Below are positions 16,862 to 25,080 of a stretch of 50,286 bases of DNA, in pieces. Positions within the stretch are counted from its first letter, which is position 1. Every line of letters begins with the position of its first letter. The stretch spans positions 1 through 50,286 of the forward strand of contig JALUAG010000058.1 in NCBI GenBank assembly GCA_027045875.1, read 5' to 3'. Both the position numbers and the translations under genes were made by a program. Source of the stretch: Alphaproteobacteria bacterium. GTDB lineage: Bacteria; Pseudomonadota; Alphaproteobacteria; Geminicoccales; Geminicoccaceae. Below the pieces are notes generated by a model, which had not been told where the DNA came from, made no database searches, and worked only from the letters and a program-made list of their open reading frames with translations.

Positions 16862-17571
16862 GGGCGCTCCTTGGCCGCCCGCCAGGCGGCGAACCGCCGC
16901 CGGCTCTCCTCGCTCGCCGGATAGAGGCCGGGCAGTGCGCGGCCGGCCCGCACCTCGAGGCTCACCCATTCCTCGTAGAGGGTCATTTCCGCCGCCTCCT
17001 CCGCGATCTCGGCCGCCAGATGGCGGGGGATCACCACCACCCCTTCGCCGTCGCCGACGAGGATGTCCCCCGGATAGACCGCGACCCCGCCGCAGCCTAT
17101 GGGCAGTCCGACGTCGGCGGCATGGTGGAGGATGGGGCCGGTGGGTGCGGAGGGACGTCGGTGGTAGGCGGGAAAGCCCAGCCGGGCGATCGCGGGCGTG
17201 TCGCGAAAGCCGCCGTCGGTGACGATCCCGGCTACCCCGCGGACCTTGAGCCGGGTCACCAGGATGTCGCCGGCCGAGGCAGCGCGGGCGTCCCCGCGGC
17301 TGTCGATCACCAGCACCTGGCCGGGCGGACAGTGCTCGACGGCGTAGCGCTGCGGATGATCGGGGTCGCGATAGGCCTCGAGGAGGTCGATGTCCTCCCG
17401 CGCCGGAATGAACCGCAGCGTGTAGGCCTCGCCCACCATCGGCGTGGCCGAGGGATTGACGGGATGGACGTCCTGCAGGAAGCAGTTCCGGAACCCCCGC
17501 TTGAAGAGACAGGTGGTCAGGGTGGCGGTGCTCACCCCTTCGAGGATCTCGCGGCAGGCCTCGTCGAGCAT
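16858..17571 (-). CDS. RraA-like family protein (HMG/CHA aldolase-type)
   Basis: A 237-residue protein of the RraA family, which includes 4-hydroxy-4-methyl-2-oxoglutarate aldolases and oxaloacetate decarboxylases. The phosphate/carboxylate site motif VRGVAGIVTDGGFRDTPAI carries the conserved Arg-Asp pair, and GDILVGDGEGVVVIPRHLA is a typical C-terminal signature. The family name 'RraA' comes from an RNase E inhibitor, but forms with this metal-binding Arg-Asp motif are mostly aldolases. ATG at 17571 has GGAGGAG upstream. It leads a unit with the EamA permease. Placement beside ring-degradation genes fits an aldolase of a C4-C6 dicarboxylate, which is inference. Confidence 0.85.
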   Translation of the reverse strand: MLDEACREILEGVSTATLTTCLFKRGFRNCFLQDVHPVNPSATPMVGEAYTLRFIPAREDIDLLEAYRDPDHPQRYAVEHCPPGQVLVIDSRGDARAASAGDILVTRLKVRGVAGIVTDGGFRDTPAIARLGFPAYHRRPSAPTGPILHHAADVGLPIGCGGVAVYPGDILVGDGEGVVVIPRHLAAEIAEEAAEMTLYEEWVSLEVRAGRALPGLYPASEESRRRFAAWRAAKERP

Positions 17572-17761
17572 GGTTCGCTCCTCCCCGGTCGATGTCGGGC
17601 CGTGGGGCGCGTCCGGCCGACGGGCGCCTCTAGCACGAAAGCGCGGGTGACGGCAGGGGGGCGGGAATCCGGAGGCGCGCCGTTTTTTCTTGCGCTTTGC
17701 GGTGGCCGGGGCAGATTCACGGGCATCGCGCGGCTTTGGGCCGTCGCGCCCGGGAGACGGG

Positions 17762-19558
17762 ATGAACGAGACCGCGGCGCCCTCCTTCGCATCCCTCGCC
17801 GAACTGGCCGAGCTCGGAGAGACCAGCCGGCGCGTCCTCGAGCGGCTGGCGGTGGCGCCGGCCGGGGACGATGAATTGCGGATCCCCGATCCCGACGACA
17901 TCGCCCGCACCTTCGCCGAGGCGTCCCGCCTGCTCGCCGCCGATCCCGAGCGGGTCCTGCGCCAGCAGGGCCACTGGTGCCTGGAGATGGCCGATCTCTG
18001 GCGCTATGCGGCGGCCCGGGCCGCCGGCGAGGCGCCGGAGCCGGTGGTACCGCCGGAACGGGGCGATCGGCGGTTCGCCGATCCCGCCTGGCAGCAGCTC
18101 CCGGCCTTCGACGTCGTGCGCCAGGCCTATCTCGTCACCGTCCGACGGCTGCGGGCGCTCTACGCCGATCTCCCGGGCCTCGACCGGCAGGCCCGGCGCA
18201 AGCTCGATTTCTATCTGCGGCTCTACCTCAACGCCATCGCCCCCTCGAACTTCCTCGCCACCAACCCGGTGGCGCTGCGCGAGGCGGCGGCGACCGGCGG
18301 GCACAGTCTCCTGCGCGGCCTCCGGCAGCTGCTCGAGGATCTGGAACGGGGGGAGGGGCGGCTCCGCATCCGCAGCACCAGGGAGGATCTGTTCACCCTC
18401 GGGGTCGATCTGGCGACGACCCCGGGCAAGGTGGTGTTCCGCAACGAGCTCATGGAGCTCATCCAGTACGCGCCCGCGACCGAACGGGTGCACCGGCGGC
18501 CGCTCCTGATCGTGCCCCCCTGGATCAACAAGTACTACATCCTCGATCTGCGGCCGCGGAACAGCTTCGTGCGCTGGGTGGTGGAGCAGGGCATCACCGT
18601 CTTTCTGATCTCCTGGGTCAATCCGGGACCGGAGCTCGCCCACAAGAGCTTCGAGGACTATCTGTCGGAGGGCCCCATCGCCGCCCTCGACGCCATCCGG
18701 ACCCAGCTGGGCGGCCGCGCCGGCTGCAACGTTCTGGGCTACTGCATCGGCGGCACCCTGACCGCCTGTCTCCTGGCCTGGCTCGCGGCACGCGGCGAGC
18801 GCCGCATCGGCGCCGCCACCTTCCTCACCGCCATGACCGACTTCTCCGAGCCGGGCGATCTCGGCGTGTTCATCGACGACGCCCAGCTCGCCCGCCTCGA
18901 GCGCCACATGGAGACCTGCGGCTGTCTGGACGCGGCCTACATGCAGACGGTGTTCAGCCTCCTGCGGGACAACGATCTGATCTGGAACTTCGTGATCAAC
19001 AACTATCTGCTCGGGCGCGAACCGCCCCCCTTCGATCTCCTGTTCTGGAACGCCGACGGCACCCGCATGCCCTGCATGATGCACCGCTTCTATCTGCGGA
19101 AGTTCTATCTCGAGAACCGGCTGGTGGAGCCGGGCGGTATCACGCTCCTGAGCGAATCGCTCGATCTCGGTCGCATCACCCTTCCCTGCTATTTCCTCGC
19201 CACCCGCGAGGACCATATCGCCCCCTGGGAGAGCATCTATCGCGGCGCCCGTCGCTTCGGCGGTCCGGTACGCTTCGTGCTCGGCCAGTCGGGCCATATC
19301 GCCGGTGTCGTCAATCCGCCCGTCGCCGGCAAGTACGGGTACCGGACGCACGGCCGCCCGCCCGCCGAACCCGCGGATTTCCTCACCCGCGGTCGCCGTC
19401 ACGACGGCTCTTGGTGGCCCGACTGGATGCGCTGGCTGCGGCGACGCAGCGGCGCGCTGGTGCCGGCGCGCGATCCGGCCGCGGGGCCGCTCACACCGCT
19501 CGACGAGGCGCCGGGAAGCTACGTGCGGCAGCGGGTGGCGGCCGCGGAGCGACCATAG
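17762..19558 (+). CDS. phaC: Class I poly(3-hydroxyalkanoate) synthase
   Basis: A 598-residue PHA synthase. The lipase-like box is LGYCIGGTL with catalytic Cys328; the other triad members are Asp484 (FLATREDHIAPW) and His512 (GQSGHIAGVVNPP). The N-terminal domain (residues about 80-240) contains FYLRLYLNAIAPSNFLATNP, and the catalytic domain starts PLLIVPPWINKYYILDL, which is diagnostic. It polymerises (R)-3-hydroxyacyl-CoA at the granule surface. The length and single-subunit form fit class I. The ATG is about 190 bases from the divergent RraA-like gene. No phaA, phaB or phaR is adjacent. Confidence 0.96.
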   Translation: MNETAAPSFASLAELAELGETSRRVLERLAVAPAGDDELRIPDPDDIARTFAEASRLLAADPERVLRQQGHWCLEMADLWRYAAARAAGEAPEPVVPPERGDRRFADPAWQQLPAFDVVRQAYLVTVRRLRALYADLPGLDRQARRKLDFYLRLYLNAIAPSNFLATNPVALREAAATGGHSLLRGLRQLLEDLERGEGRLRIRSTREDLFTLGVDLATTPGKVVFRNELMELIQYAPATERVHRRPLLIVPPWINKYYILDLRPRNSFVRWVVEQGITVFLISWVNPGPELAHKSFEDYLSEGPIAALDAIRTQLGGRAGCNVLGYCIGGTLTACLLAWLAARGERRIGAATFLTAMTDFSEPGDLGVFIDDAQLARLERHMETCGCLDAAYMQTVFSLLRDNDLIWNFVINNYLLGREPPPFDLLFWNADGTRMPCMMHRFYLRKFYLENRLVEPGGITLLSESLDLGRITLPCYFLATREDHIAPWESIYRGARRFGGPVRFVLGQSGHIAGVVNPPVAGKYGYRTHGRPPAEPADFLTRGRRHDGSWWPDWMRWLRRRSGALVPARDPAAGPLTPLDEAPGSYVRQRVAAAERP

Positions 19559-19613
19559 CGATGTATGATCGTTGCCGAGGTGCAACAGGAATCGCCATTG
19601 CCGGTGGAAAGCC

Positions 19614-19638
19614 GGAATAATCACGGGTGGGGGGCGTC
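19614..19638 (+). promoter_or_regulatory. Candidate ECF-sigma promoter (GGAAT-N16-CGTC)
   Basis: GGAAT at 19614-19618 and CGTC at 19635-19638 are separated by 16 bases. ECF sigma factors commonly read GGAAN-N16/17-CGTN promoters and activate their own gene. This site would start a leader of roughly 190-200 bases ahead of the ECF gene. No other promoter-like signal is clear in the gap after phaC. Confidence 0.5.
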
Positions 19639-19781
19639 TTTGCAGTGCACACGTCAGCCGGAGCCGGGAGGGTTCGCTCGTGACTGCAGGTCGCAATTGG
19701 TTCGGGGATTTCGAGAGGCGGCCACGAGGGACGTGTTCCGGAGCCGGCGGGCGGGTGCTCGTTTACCGCCCAACTGCCTGG

Positions 19782-19813
19782 CTCCGCCGGTTCGAACCGG
19801 CGGAGCATTTTTT
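19782..19813 (+). terminator. Palindromic rho-independent terminator in the leader of the ECF sigma gene
   Basis: A perfect 24-base palindrome (arms CTCCGCCGGTTC and GAACCGGCGGAG) is followed by CA and six T. This is an intrinsic terminator for the plus strand only. It lies after phaC but only 41 bases before the sigma factor ATG, so it may end the phaC transcript or attenuate the ECF transcript starting near 19645. Confidence 0.75.
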
Positions 19814-19854
19814 CGCGAGGACGGGAAAGGGAGTGCGTGCTCTTGGCTGACCGC

Positions 19855-20442
19855 ATGAAGTCGACGGCGCGAATCGGCCGGGAGGAGACCGCGGCGGATC
19901 CGCTTCCCGGCGGCAGCGATCGGCGCCGTGCGAGGGACGCGGTCGGTGAGGATCTGGTCCAGCATGTGACGGCGTTGCGGCGGTACGCGCTCCTGTTGAT
20001 CGGCGACCCCAGCGAGGCGGACGATCTGGTCCAGGAGGCGCTCACCCGGGTGCTCGTTCATACCCGGGCGTGGAAGCCGGTACGCGACCTTCGCGCGTAT
20101 CTGTTTACGACGTTGCACAACGTGTTCGTCGACGGTCATCGGCGCCGGCGTATGCTGCGTGACGACATTCCGGTGGATTCCCTCGCCGGTCGTCTCGCGA
20201 CGCCGCCTTCGCAGATGGACCGTCTGGAGTTGCGTGATCTCGCCAAGGCCCTCGGCAAGCTGCCGATCGAACAGCGCGAGGTGGTGCTGCTGATCGGCCT
20301 CGAGGGCATGAGCTATCGGGACGCCGCGCGGGTGCTCGGCGTGCCGATCGGGACCATCATGTCGCGCCTTTCACGCGGGCGGGAGGCCCTGCGCCATCTC
20401 ACCCACCGCGGCGCGGCACTCAAGCTGCGTGTGGTCAAATGA
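19855..20442 (+). CDS. ECF-type RNA polymerase sigma factor
   Basis: A 195-residue sigma factor with region 2 (residues about 35-105: RYALLLIGDPSEADDLVQEALTR, LRAYLFTTLHNVFVDGHRR) and region 4 (about 125-185: LGKLPIEQREVVLLIGLEGM, YRDAARVLGVPIGTIMSRLS) and no region 3 between, the extracytoplasmic-function form. The start is uncertain: ATG at 19855, or TTG at 19843 and GTG at 19837, which lie nearer the GGGAG at 19829-19833. Its stop overlaps the anti-sigma start (ATGA), so the pair is coupled. It may activate its own promoter at 19614. The signal it serves is not visible. Confidence 0.93.
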   Translation: MKSTARIGREETAADPLPGGSDRRRARDAVGEDLVQHVTALRRYALLLIGDPSEADDLVQEALTRVLVHTRAWKPVRDLRAYLFTTLHNVFVDGHRRRRMLRDDIPVDSLAGRLATPPSQMDRLELRDLAKALGKLPIEQREVVLLIGLEGMSYRDAARVLGVPIGTIMSRLSRGREALRHLTHRGAALKLRVVK

Positions 20443-21401
20443 GCTGGTTCATGTTCACTCGCGACAGGCCGGTCGAGGAGGCCGATCTCCAGGCGTGGGT
20501 CGACGATCGACTGACGCCGGCGCGACGGCGAGCGGTGGAGGCGCATCTCGCCTTCCATCCCGAGGATGCGGTGCGGGCGCAGACCTATCGCGAGCAGCGG
20601 CGGCTGCTGGCCGAGCTGGCGGAAGGTCTCCCGTTCGAGGATGCGCGGGACTTCCGTCCCGAGCTCCTGGAGGCGCTGGCGGCGCGGCTCGATCGCGGGC
20701 GGCGCGTGCGCCGGACGGCGATGGCCGCGACCGTGGCCGGCCTGCTGGCGGTGGGCGGCGCCACCAGCTGGTACGGCATGGCGACGCGGACGGCCGATCC
20801 CCCCATCACCCAGGCGGCGGTCCCGGATCTGCTGTTCGATCCCTCGAACTTCACCAACATCGAGGAGGTGGCGGCGGAGGAGGACTCGATCGACTGGCTG
20901 GGCAAGCACCTCGTCGGTCGCTCCCTGCGCCGGCCCGATCTCGCCACCCTGGGGCTGCGCTTCGTGCGCGGATCGGTGCTGCGCAACCTGCAGACGCCGG
21001 CCATCCGCCTCGTCTACGAGGACGAGCGGGGCAGCAAGCTCTACATCTTCGTCGGCGTGGTGCGGGGCGAGGAGGAACCCGCCTTCGGCATCGTGCCGGA
21101 GGGCTACGTCTCGCTGCAATGGCGCAGCGGGCCGGTGGTGTTCGCGCTCATCGCCCCCTCGGACAGCCCGCAGCTCGTCTACGCGATGGAGCTGGTGAGC
21201 GCCAGCGTCGGCGACGAGCAGTCGCAGCCCATGGAGGCGGCGGCGGTGGCGCCGAGCGAGGAGACGCCTGCCGCCGAGCCGCTCGAGAAGGTGGCGGTGC
21301 CGCCGGCCGACGGCGAGCCGGCGCCGATGCCGGCGGCCACCGACAGCCCGCCGACGGTGGTGCCGCAGGGTGGCGAGGAATCGCCCACGAAGCCGCTGTG
21401 A
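20439..21401 (+). CDS. Membrane-anchored anti-sigma factor
   Basis: A 320-residue protein. The N-terminal part DLQAWVDDRLTPARRRAVEAHLAFHPED is the anti-sigma helix bundle, though the zinc-binding Cys-His residues of classical ZAS proteins are absent. A single membrane segment (AMAATVAGLLAVGGATSWYG) lies near residues 93-112. The periplasmic part (about 115-270) contains GLRFVRGSVLRNLQTPAIRLVYED and ends in a long Ala/Pro/Glu-rich tail. It should hold the ECF sigma at the inner membrane until a signal releases it. Overlap by 4 bases with the sigma gene supports this pairing. The inducing signal is unknown. Confidence 0.87.
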   Translation: MSWFMFTRDRPVEEADLQAWVDDRLTPARRRAVEAHLAFHPEDAVRAQTYREQRRLLAELAEGLPFEDARDFRPELLEALAARLDRGRRVRRTAMAATVAGLLAVGGATSWYGMATRTADPPITQAAVPDLLFDPSNFTNIEEVAAEEDSIDWLGKHLVGRSLRRPDLATLGLRFVRGSVLRNLQTPAIRLVYEDERGSKLYIFVGVVRGEEEPAFGIVPEGYVSLQWRSGPVVFALIAPSDSPQLVYAMELVSASVGDEQSQPMEAAAVAPSEETPAAEPLEKVAVPPADGEPAPMPAATDSPPTVVPQGGEESPTKPL

Positions 21402-21410
21402 CGGCGGGGG

Positions 21411-22178
21411 TCAGCCGCGCGGAAGGGGCTCGAGCAGGGCGCGCGCCGCCCGCTCGATGATCATCACGTCATAGGCGAGGAGCAGAAAACGGTAGCCGCG
21501 CGCCACGAGCGCCCGCGCGCCCTCGGCGTCGCGCGCGAGACCGCCCAGCACCACCGGCGAATCCGCGATCACCCGCTCCGCCGCGGCGACCGCCTCCAGA
21601 AAGGCGGGGTCCTCGAACCGCCCCGGGATGCCCAGGCTCACGGAAAGATCGAAGGGGGCGATGAGGGTCACGTCGAGCCCCTCGGTGGCGACGATGGCCT
21701 CGATGTCGGCCACCGCGTCCACATGCTCGATGAGCGCGATGCGCATCACGGCCGCGTCGGCGTCGCGGGTGTAGGTGAAGGCGTCGGTGCCCCAGCGCGA
21801 GGGCGCGTAGAAGGGGCCCCAGCCGCGCTCGCCGCGGGGCGGGTAGCGGCAGGCGGCGACCGCCGCCGCGGCCTCCTTCGCCGAGCGGATCATGGGAAAG
21901 ACGATGCCCAGCGCCCCCGCATCGAGGGCCGGCTTGACCAGCCAGTCGACGTTCCAGGCCACCCGCACGAGGGGCACGCAGTCGGAAACCGCGGTGGCGG
22001 CGATCATCGCCTGGGCCGATTCGATGCCGATGGCCCCGTGCTCCATGTCGATCATCAGCCAGTCGAAGCCGCAGCCGGCGAGGAGCTGGGCGAGCTGGGG
22101 ACTGGGCATGGTGGCGAGGGTGCCGTAGACGGGGCGTCCCTCGGCGAGCTTGCGTCGAAGCGGATTGACGAGCGCCAT
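21411..22178 (-). CDS. HpcH/HpaI family aldolase
   Basis: A 255-residue class II pyruvate aldolase-type TIM barrel. Recognised pieces are WLMIDMEHGAIGIESAQAM (with the active-site His), PLVRVAWNVDW, GALGIVFPMIRS, ALIEHVDAVADIEAI with the metal-binding Glu, and LIAPFDLSVSLGIPG with the metal-binding Asp. The family splits 2-keto-3-deoxy or 4-hydroxy-2-oxo acids to pyruvate and an aldehyde; the exact substrate is not readable. ATG at 22178 has GGGAGG upstream. It is convergent with the anti-sigma gene (9 bases apart) and divergent from the HAD dehalogenase. A second, different member of the family is at 30671. Confidence 0.9.
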   Translation of the reverse strand: MALVNPLRRKLAEGRPVYGTLATMPSPQLAQLLAGCGFDWLMIDMEHGAIGIESAQAMIAATAVSDCVPLVRVAWNVDWLVKPALDAGALGIVFPMIRSAKEAAAAVAACRYPPRGERGWGPFYAPSRWGTDAFTYTRDADAAVMRIALIEHVDAVADIEAIVATEGLDVTLIAPFDLSVSLGIPGRFEDPAFLEAVAAAERVIADSPVVLGGLARDAEGARALVARGYRFLLLAYDVMIIERAARALLEPLPRG

Positions 22179-22267
22179 CCTTGCCTCCCTTCGGGAGGGG
22201 AGTGTCCGACTTCCCGGCCCGCGCCGCAAGGGCTAGGATCGCGCCCGCCTTGCGAGGAGTTCCCGGC

Positions 22268-22987
22268 ATGCGCCTCGGCGATTTCCGCATCCTCACCTTC
22301 GACTGCTACGGGACCCTGATCGACTGGGAGACGGGGATCGTCGACGCCCTCGGCCCCTGGCTCGCCCGCCACGGCGCGGCGATCGGCCGCGAGACGCTGC
22401 TGGCCGCCTTCGCCCGCCACGAATCGGCCCAGCAGGCGGCAACGCCCGCCATGCGCTACCCCGAACTCCTGGCGCGGGTGCTGCGGCGGATGGGGGAGGA
22501 GCTGGGGCTTCCCGTGAGCGATGCCGAAGCGGAGGCCTTCGGCGCGTCAGTGGGGGACTGGCCGGCCTTTCCGGACAGCGCCTCGGCCCTCGCCCATCTC
22601 GCCGGGCACTACCGCCTGGTGGTGCTGTCCAACGTCGACCGGGCGAGCTTCGCCCGCTCCTCGGCCCGCCTCGGCGATCCCTTCGACGCCGTCTACACGG
22701 CCGAGGAGATCGGCTCCTACAAGCCCGATCCGCGGAACTTCGCCTTCATGCTCGAGCGCCTCGCGGCGGCGGACTGCCGGCGCGGGGAGATCCTGCACAC
22801 CGCCCAGAGCCTCTTCCACGACATCCGGCCGGCGAAGGCGGCGGGCCTCGCCACCTGCTGGATCGACCGCGGCGGCGGGCGCGCGGGAGGGGCGACGCCG
22901 GCGGTGGACGAGCCGGTGACGCCGGATTTCCGCTTTCCGAGCCTCGCCGCCATGGTCGAGGCCCACCGCGCCGAAACCGGGAACTAG
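22268..22987 (+). CDS. HAD-superfamily 2-haloacid dehalogenase type II-like protein
   Basis: A 239-residue HAD hydrolase. Motif I is LTFDCYGTLIDW with Asp12 as nucleophile; motif II is VVLSNVDR with Ser121; motif III is GSYKPDPRNF with Lys152; motif IV is LFHDIRPAKAAGL. The FDxYGTL form and SYKPDPRNF are typical of the (S)-2-haloacid dehalogenase group, but many such proteins are general phosphatases. The ATG at 22268 begins at the conserved domain. The last 4 bases overlap the end of the convergent AhpD-like gene. The neighbours are catabolic, so a role in releasing halide or phosphate from a small acid is possible but unproven. Confidence 0.87.
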   Translation: MRLGDFRILTFDCYGTLIDWETGIVDALGPWLARHGAAIGRETLLAAFARHESAQQAATPAMRYPELLARVLRRMGEELGLPVSDAEAEAFGASVGDWPAFPDSASALAHLAGHYRLVVLSNVDRASFARSSARLGDPFDAVYTAEEIGSYKPDPRNFAFMLERLAAADCRRGEILHTAQSLFHDIRPAKAAGLATCWIDRGGGRAGGATPAVDEPVTPDFRFPSLAAMVEAHRAETGN

Positions 22988-23379
22988 CGGTCGCGGCGGA
23001 AGACCCGGTCCACCGGCACCTGCAGGGCGGTGGCGAGCCGGTTGGTCTCCGCCGCCATGCCGACGATGGCGAGCAGCTCGCCGTACATCTCCGGGGTCAT
23101 GCCCCTGGCGCGGGCCGAGGCGGTGTGGCTGGCGATGCAGTACTCGCAGCCGTGGGCGACGCTGACCGCGAGATAGAGGAGCTCCTTGGTGAGCGGGTCG
23201 AGGGCGCCCGGGGCCATCACCTCCTTGAGGCTCTCCCAGGTGCGCCGCAGGGTCGGCGGATGGACGGCGAGCGCCTTCCAGAAGTTGTTGACGTCGGGAA
23301 TCCCGCGCGTGGCCTTGATATCGTCGTAGACCGCCCGCACCTCGGCCGGCGCCTCCGCATATTCCACGAGCCGCGTCAT
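22984..23379 (-). CDS. Carboxymuconolactone decarboxylase/AhpD family protein
   Basis: A 131-residue all-helical protein with the AhpD redox motif HGCEYCIASHT: Cys78, Cys81 and His85. The preceding LTKELLYLAVSVAHG is typical of the family. Such proteins act as thiol-disulfide peroxidase partners or decarboxylases; the CxxC with the His favours peroxidase-type activity. It follows mutT by 59 bases in the same direction and ends overlapping the HAD gene by 4 bases. No ahpC is nearby. Function beyond family is not supported. Confidence 0.9.
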   Translation of the reverse strand: MTRLVEYAEAPAEVRAVYDDIKATRGIPDVNNFWKALAVHPPTLRRTWESLKEVMAPGALDPLTKELLYLAVSVAHGCEYCIASHTASARARGMTPEMYGELLAIVGMAAETNRLATALQVPVDRVFRRDR

Positions 23380-23438
23380 GCCTCCGTCATCCTCCCGTCT
23401 GTTCGTCGTTTATACCCGTTTCGTTCCCGTTACGTCTC

Positions 23439-23852
23439 TCAGAGGAGATCCCGCAGCATGGCCACCAGCGGCCGGTCCGCCGGCGGCATCGCCAGCCGCT
23501 CGAGTTCGGCCGGCGCCACCCATCGCAGCTCCTGCCCCTCGCGCGGCCGCGGCAGCCCGCGCCAGACGCGGCAGACGTAGAGCGGCATCAGCAGGTGGAA
23601 ATCCGGGTAGGCGTGGGAGGCGAAGGTGAAGGGGGCGAGACAGCTCGCCTCGGTGTCGATGCCGAGCTCCTCGCGGAGCTCGCGCACGAGACAGGCCTCC
23701 GGCGTCTCCCCCGGCTCCAGCTTGCCGCCCGGGAACTCCCACAGCCCGGCCATGCAGCGCCCCTCCGGCCGGCGCGCCACCAGCACCCGCCCGTCGGCGT
23801 CCACCAGCGCGCAGGCCACCACCAGCACCAGCTCAGGAGCGGTAGCTGGCAT
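23439..23852 (-). CDS. mutT: Nudix hydrolase, MutT type (8-oxo-dGTP diphosphatase)
   Basis: A 137-residue protein. The Nudix box GGKLEPGETPEACLVREL continues REELG at residues 42-64 and has all Glu residues. The N-terminus LVLVVACALVDADGRVLVARRPEGRCMAGLWEFPGG is characteristic of MutT, which hydrolyses 8-oxo-dGTP to prevent A:T to C:G mutation. It overlaps the 3' end of argJ by 20 bases, the common alphaproteobacterial argJ-mutT arrangement, and the two are probably co-translated. Confidence 0.92.
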   Translation of the reverse strand: MPATAPELVLVVACALVDADGRVLVARRPEGRCMAGLWEFPGGKLEPGETPEACLVRELREELGIDTEASCLAPFTFASHAYPDFHLLMPLYVCRVWRGLPRPREGQELRWVAPAELERLAMPPADRPLVAMLRDLL

Positions 23853-25068
23853 TGATGTCGATGTAGCCGTGGGTGAGATCGCAGGTCCAGACGGTGGCGG
23901 CGCCGGGCCCGTCGCCCACCGTCACCGCGATCTCCACCTCCCGCCCGCGCAGATGCGCCGCCACCGGCGCCTCGTCGAGGTCGGGCACCGCGCGCCCGTC
24001 CCGCGCCACCTCCCGGCCGCCGAAGGCGATGGACAGGCGGGCCGGATCGACGGGCTCGCCGGCCTTGCCCACCGCCATCACGATGCGTCCCCAGTTGGCG
24101 TCGGCGCCGGCGATGGCCGTCTTGACGAGCGGCGAGTTGGCGATGGCGAGCCCGATGCGGCGCGCCGAGCCCTCGTCCACCGCCCCCGCGATGCGGATGG
24201 TGACGAACTTCTGCGCCCCCTCGCCGTCGCGCACGATCTGGCAGGCGAGGTCCCGCGTCACCTCCCCGAGCGCCGCCCGGAACGCCGCCAGCGACGGATC
24301 CTCCGGCCCCACGGGCGCCGGATGGTCGGCGCGGCCGGTGGCGAACAGCAGCACCGTGTCGGAGGTGGAGGTGTCGCCGTCGACCGTGATGCTGTTGAAG
24401 GAGCGGGCCACCGCGGGCTCGAGGAGCGCCTGCAGGATGGGCGCCGGCAGCCGCGCGTCGGTGACGAGAAAGGCCAGCATGGTGGCCATGTCGGGGGCGA
24501 TCATGCCCGAGCCCTTGGCGACCCCGGCGACGGTCACCGCCACGCCGCCGATCGTGCACCGGGCGACGGCACCCTTGGGGAAGGTGTCGGTGGTCATGAT
24601 CGCCGGCGCCACCGAGGCGAGTCCGTCCGCGCGCAGGCCCGCCACCAGCTCCGGCACCCGGGCGGTGATGCGCTCCACCGGCAGCCGCTCGCCGATCAGC
24701 CCGGTCGAGGCGACGAACACCTCCTCCGGCGCGCAGCCGAGGGCCGCCGCCACCGCCTCGGCCTCGGCGGCCACCGCCGCGTCGCCCTCCGCGCCGCGGA
24801 AGACGTTGGCGTTGCCGGCGTTGACGAGGAGCGCCCGCGCCCGCCCGGCGGGCAGGATCCGCCGGCACCAGAGCACCGGATGGCCGGCCGTGCGCGAGCG
24901 GGTGAAGACGCCGGCCACGCCGGTGCCGGGCTCGAAGGCCATGAGGGCGAGATCGGGCCGGCCACGGTAGCGGATCCCGGCCGCGAGGGCGGCGAAGCGG
25001 GCGCCCGCCACCGGCGGCAGCGGCGGGAAGCGCCCGGGTGCCAGTGGCGAGACCGTGCCGCCGCCCAT
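23833..25068 (-). CDS. argJ: Bifunctional glutamate N-acetyltransferase/amino-acid acetyltransferase
   Basis: A 411-residue ArgJ. The self-cleavage motif is KGSGMIAPDMATMLAF, with the nucleophilic Thr196 that frees the beta chain; Asp replaces the more usual Asn two residues before Met. Other signatures are VNAGNANVFRG, VFVASTGLIGERLP, AIMTTDTFPKGA, NSITVDGDTSTSDTVLLFA and the C-terminal THGYIDINASYRS. It transfers acetyl from N-acetylornithine to glutamate and may also use acetyl-CoA, in the arginine cyclic pathway. It lies between a parvulin gene and mutT with short gaps. Confidence 0.97.
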   Translation of the reverse strand: MGGGTVSPLAPGRFPPLPPVAGARFAALAAGIRYRGRPDLALMAFEPGTGVAGVFTRSRTAGHPVLWCRRILPAGRARALLVNAGNANVFRGAEGDAAVAAEAEAVAAALGCAPEEVFVASTGLIGERLPVERITARVPELVAGLRADGLASVAPAIMTTDTFPKGAVARCTIGGVAVTVAGVAKGSGMIAPDMATMLAFLVTDARLPAPILQALLEPAVARSFNSITVDGDTSTSDTVLLFATGRADHPAPVGPEDPSLAAFRAALGEVTRDLACQIVRDGEGAQKFVTIRIAGAVDEGSARRIGLAIANSPLVKTAIAGADANWGRIVMAVGKAGEPVDPARLSIAFGGREVARDGRAVPDLDEAPVAAHLRGREVEIAVTVGDGPGAATVWTCDLTHGYIDINASYRS

Positions 25069-25080
25069 CGCCCGTCCGGT

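Noticed and set aside
19782-19805. GGTTCGAACC resembling a tRNA T-arm
   Set aside because: It is the centre of a perfect 24-base palindrome followed by T residues; there is no cloverleaf, so it is a terminator.
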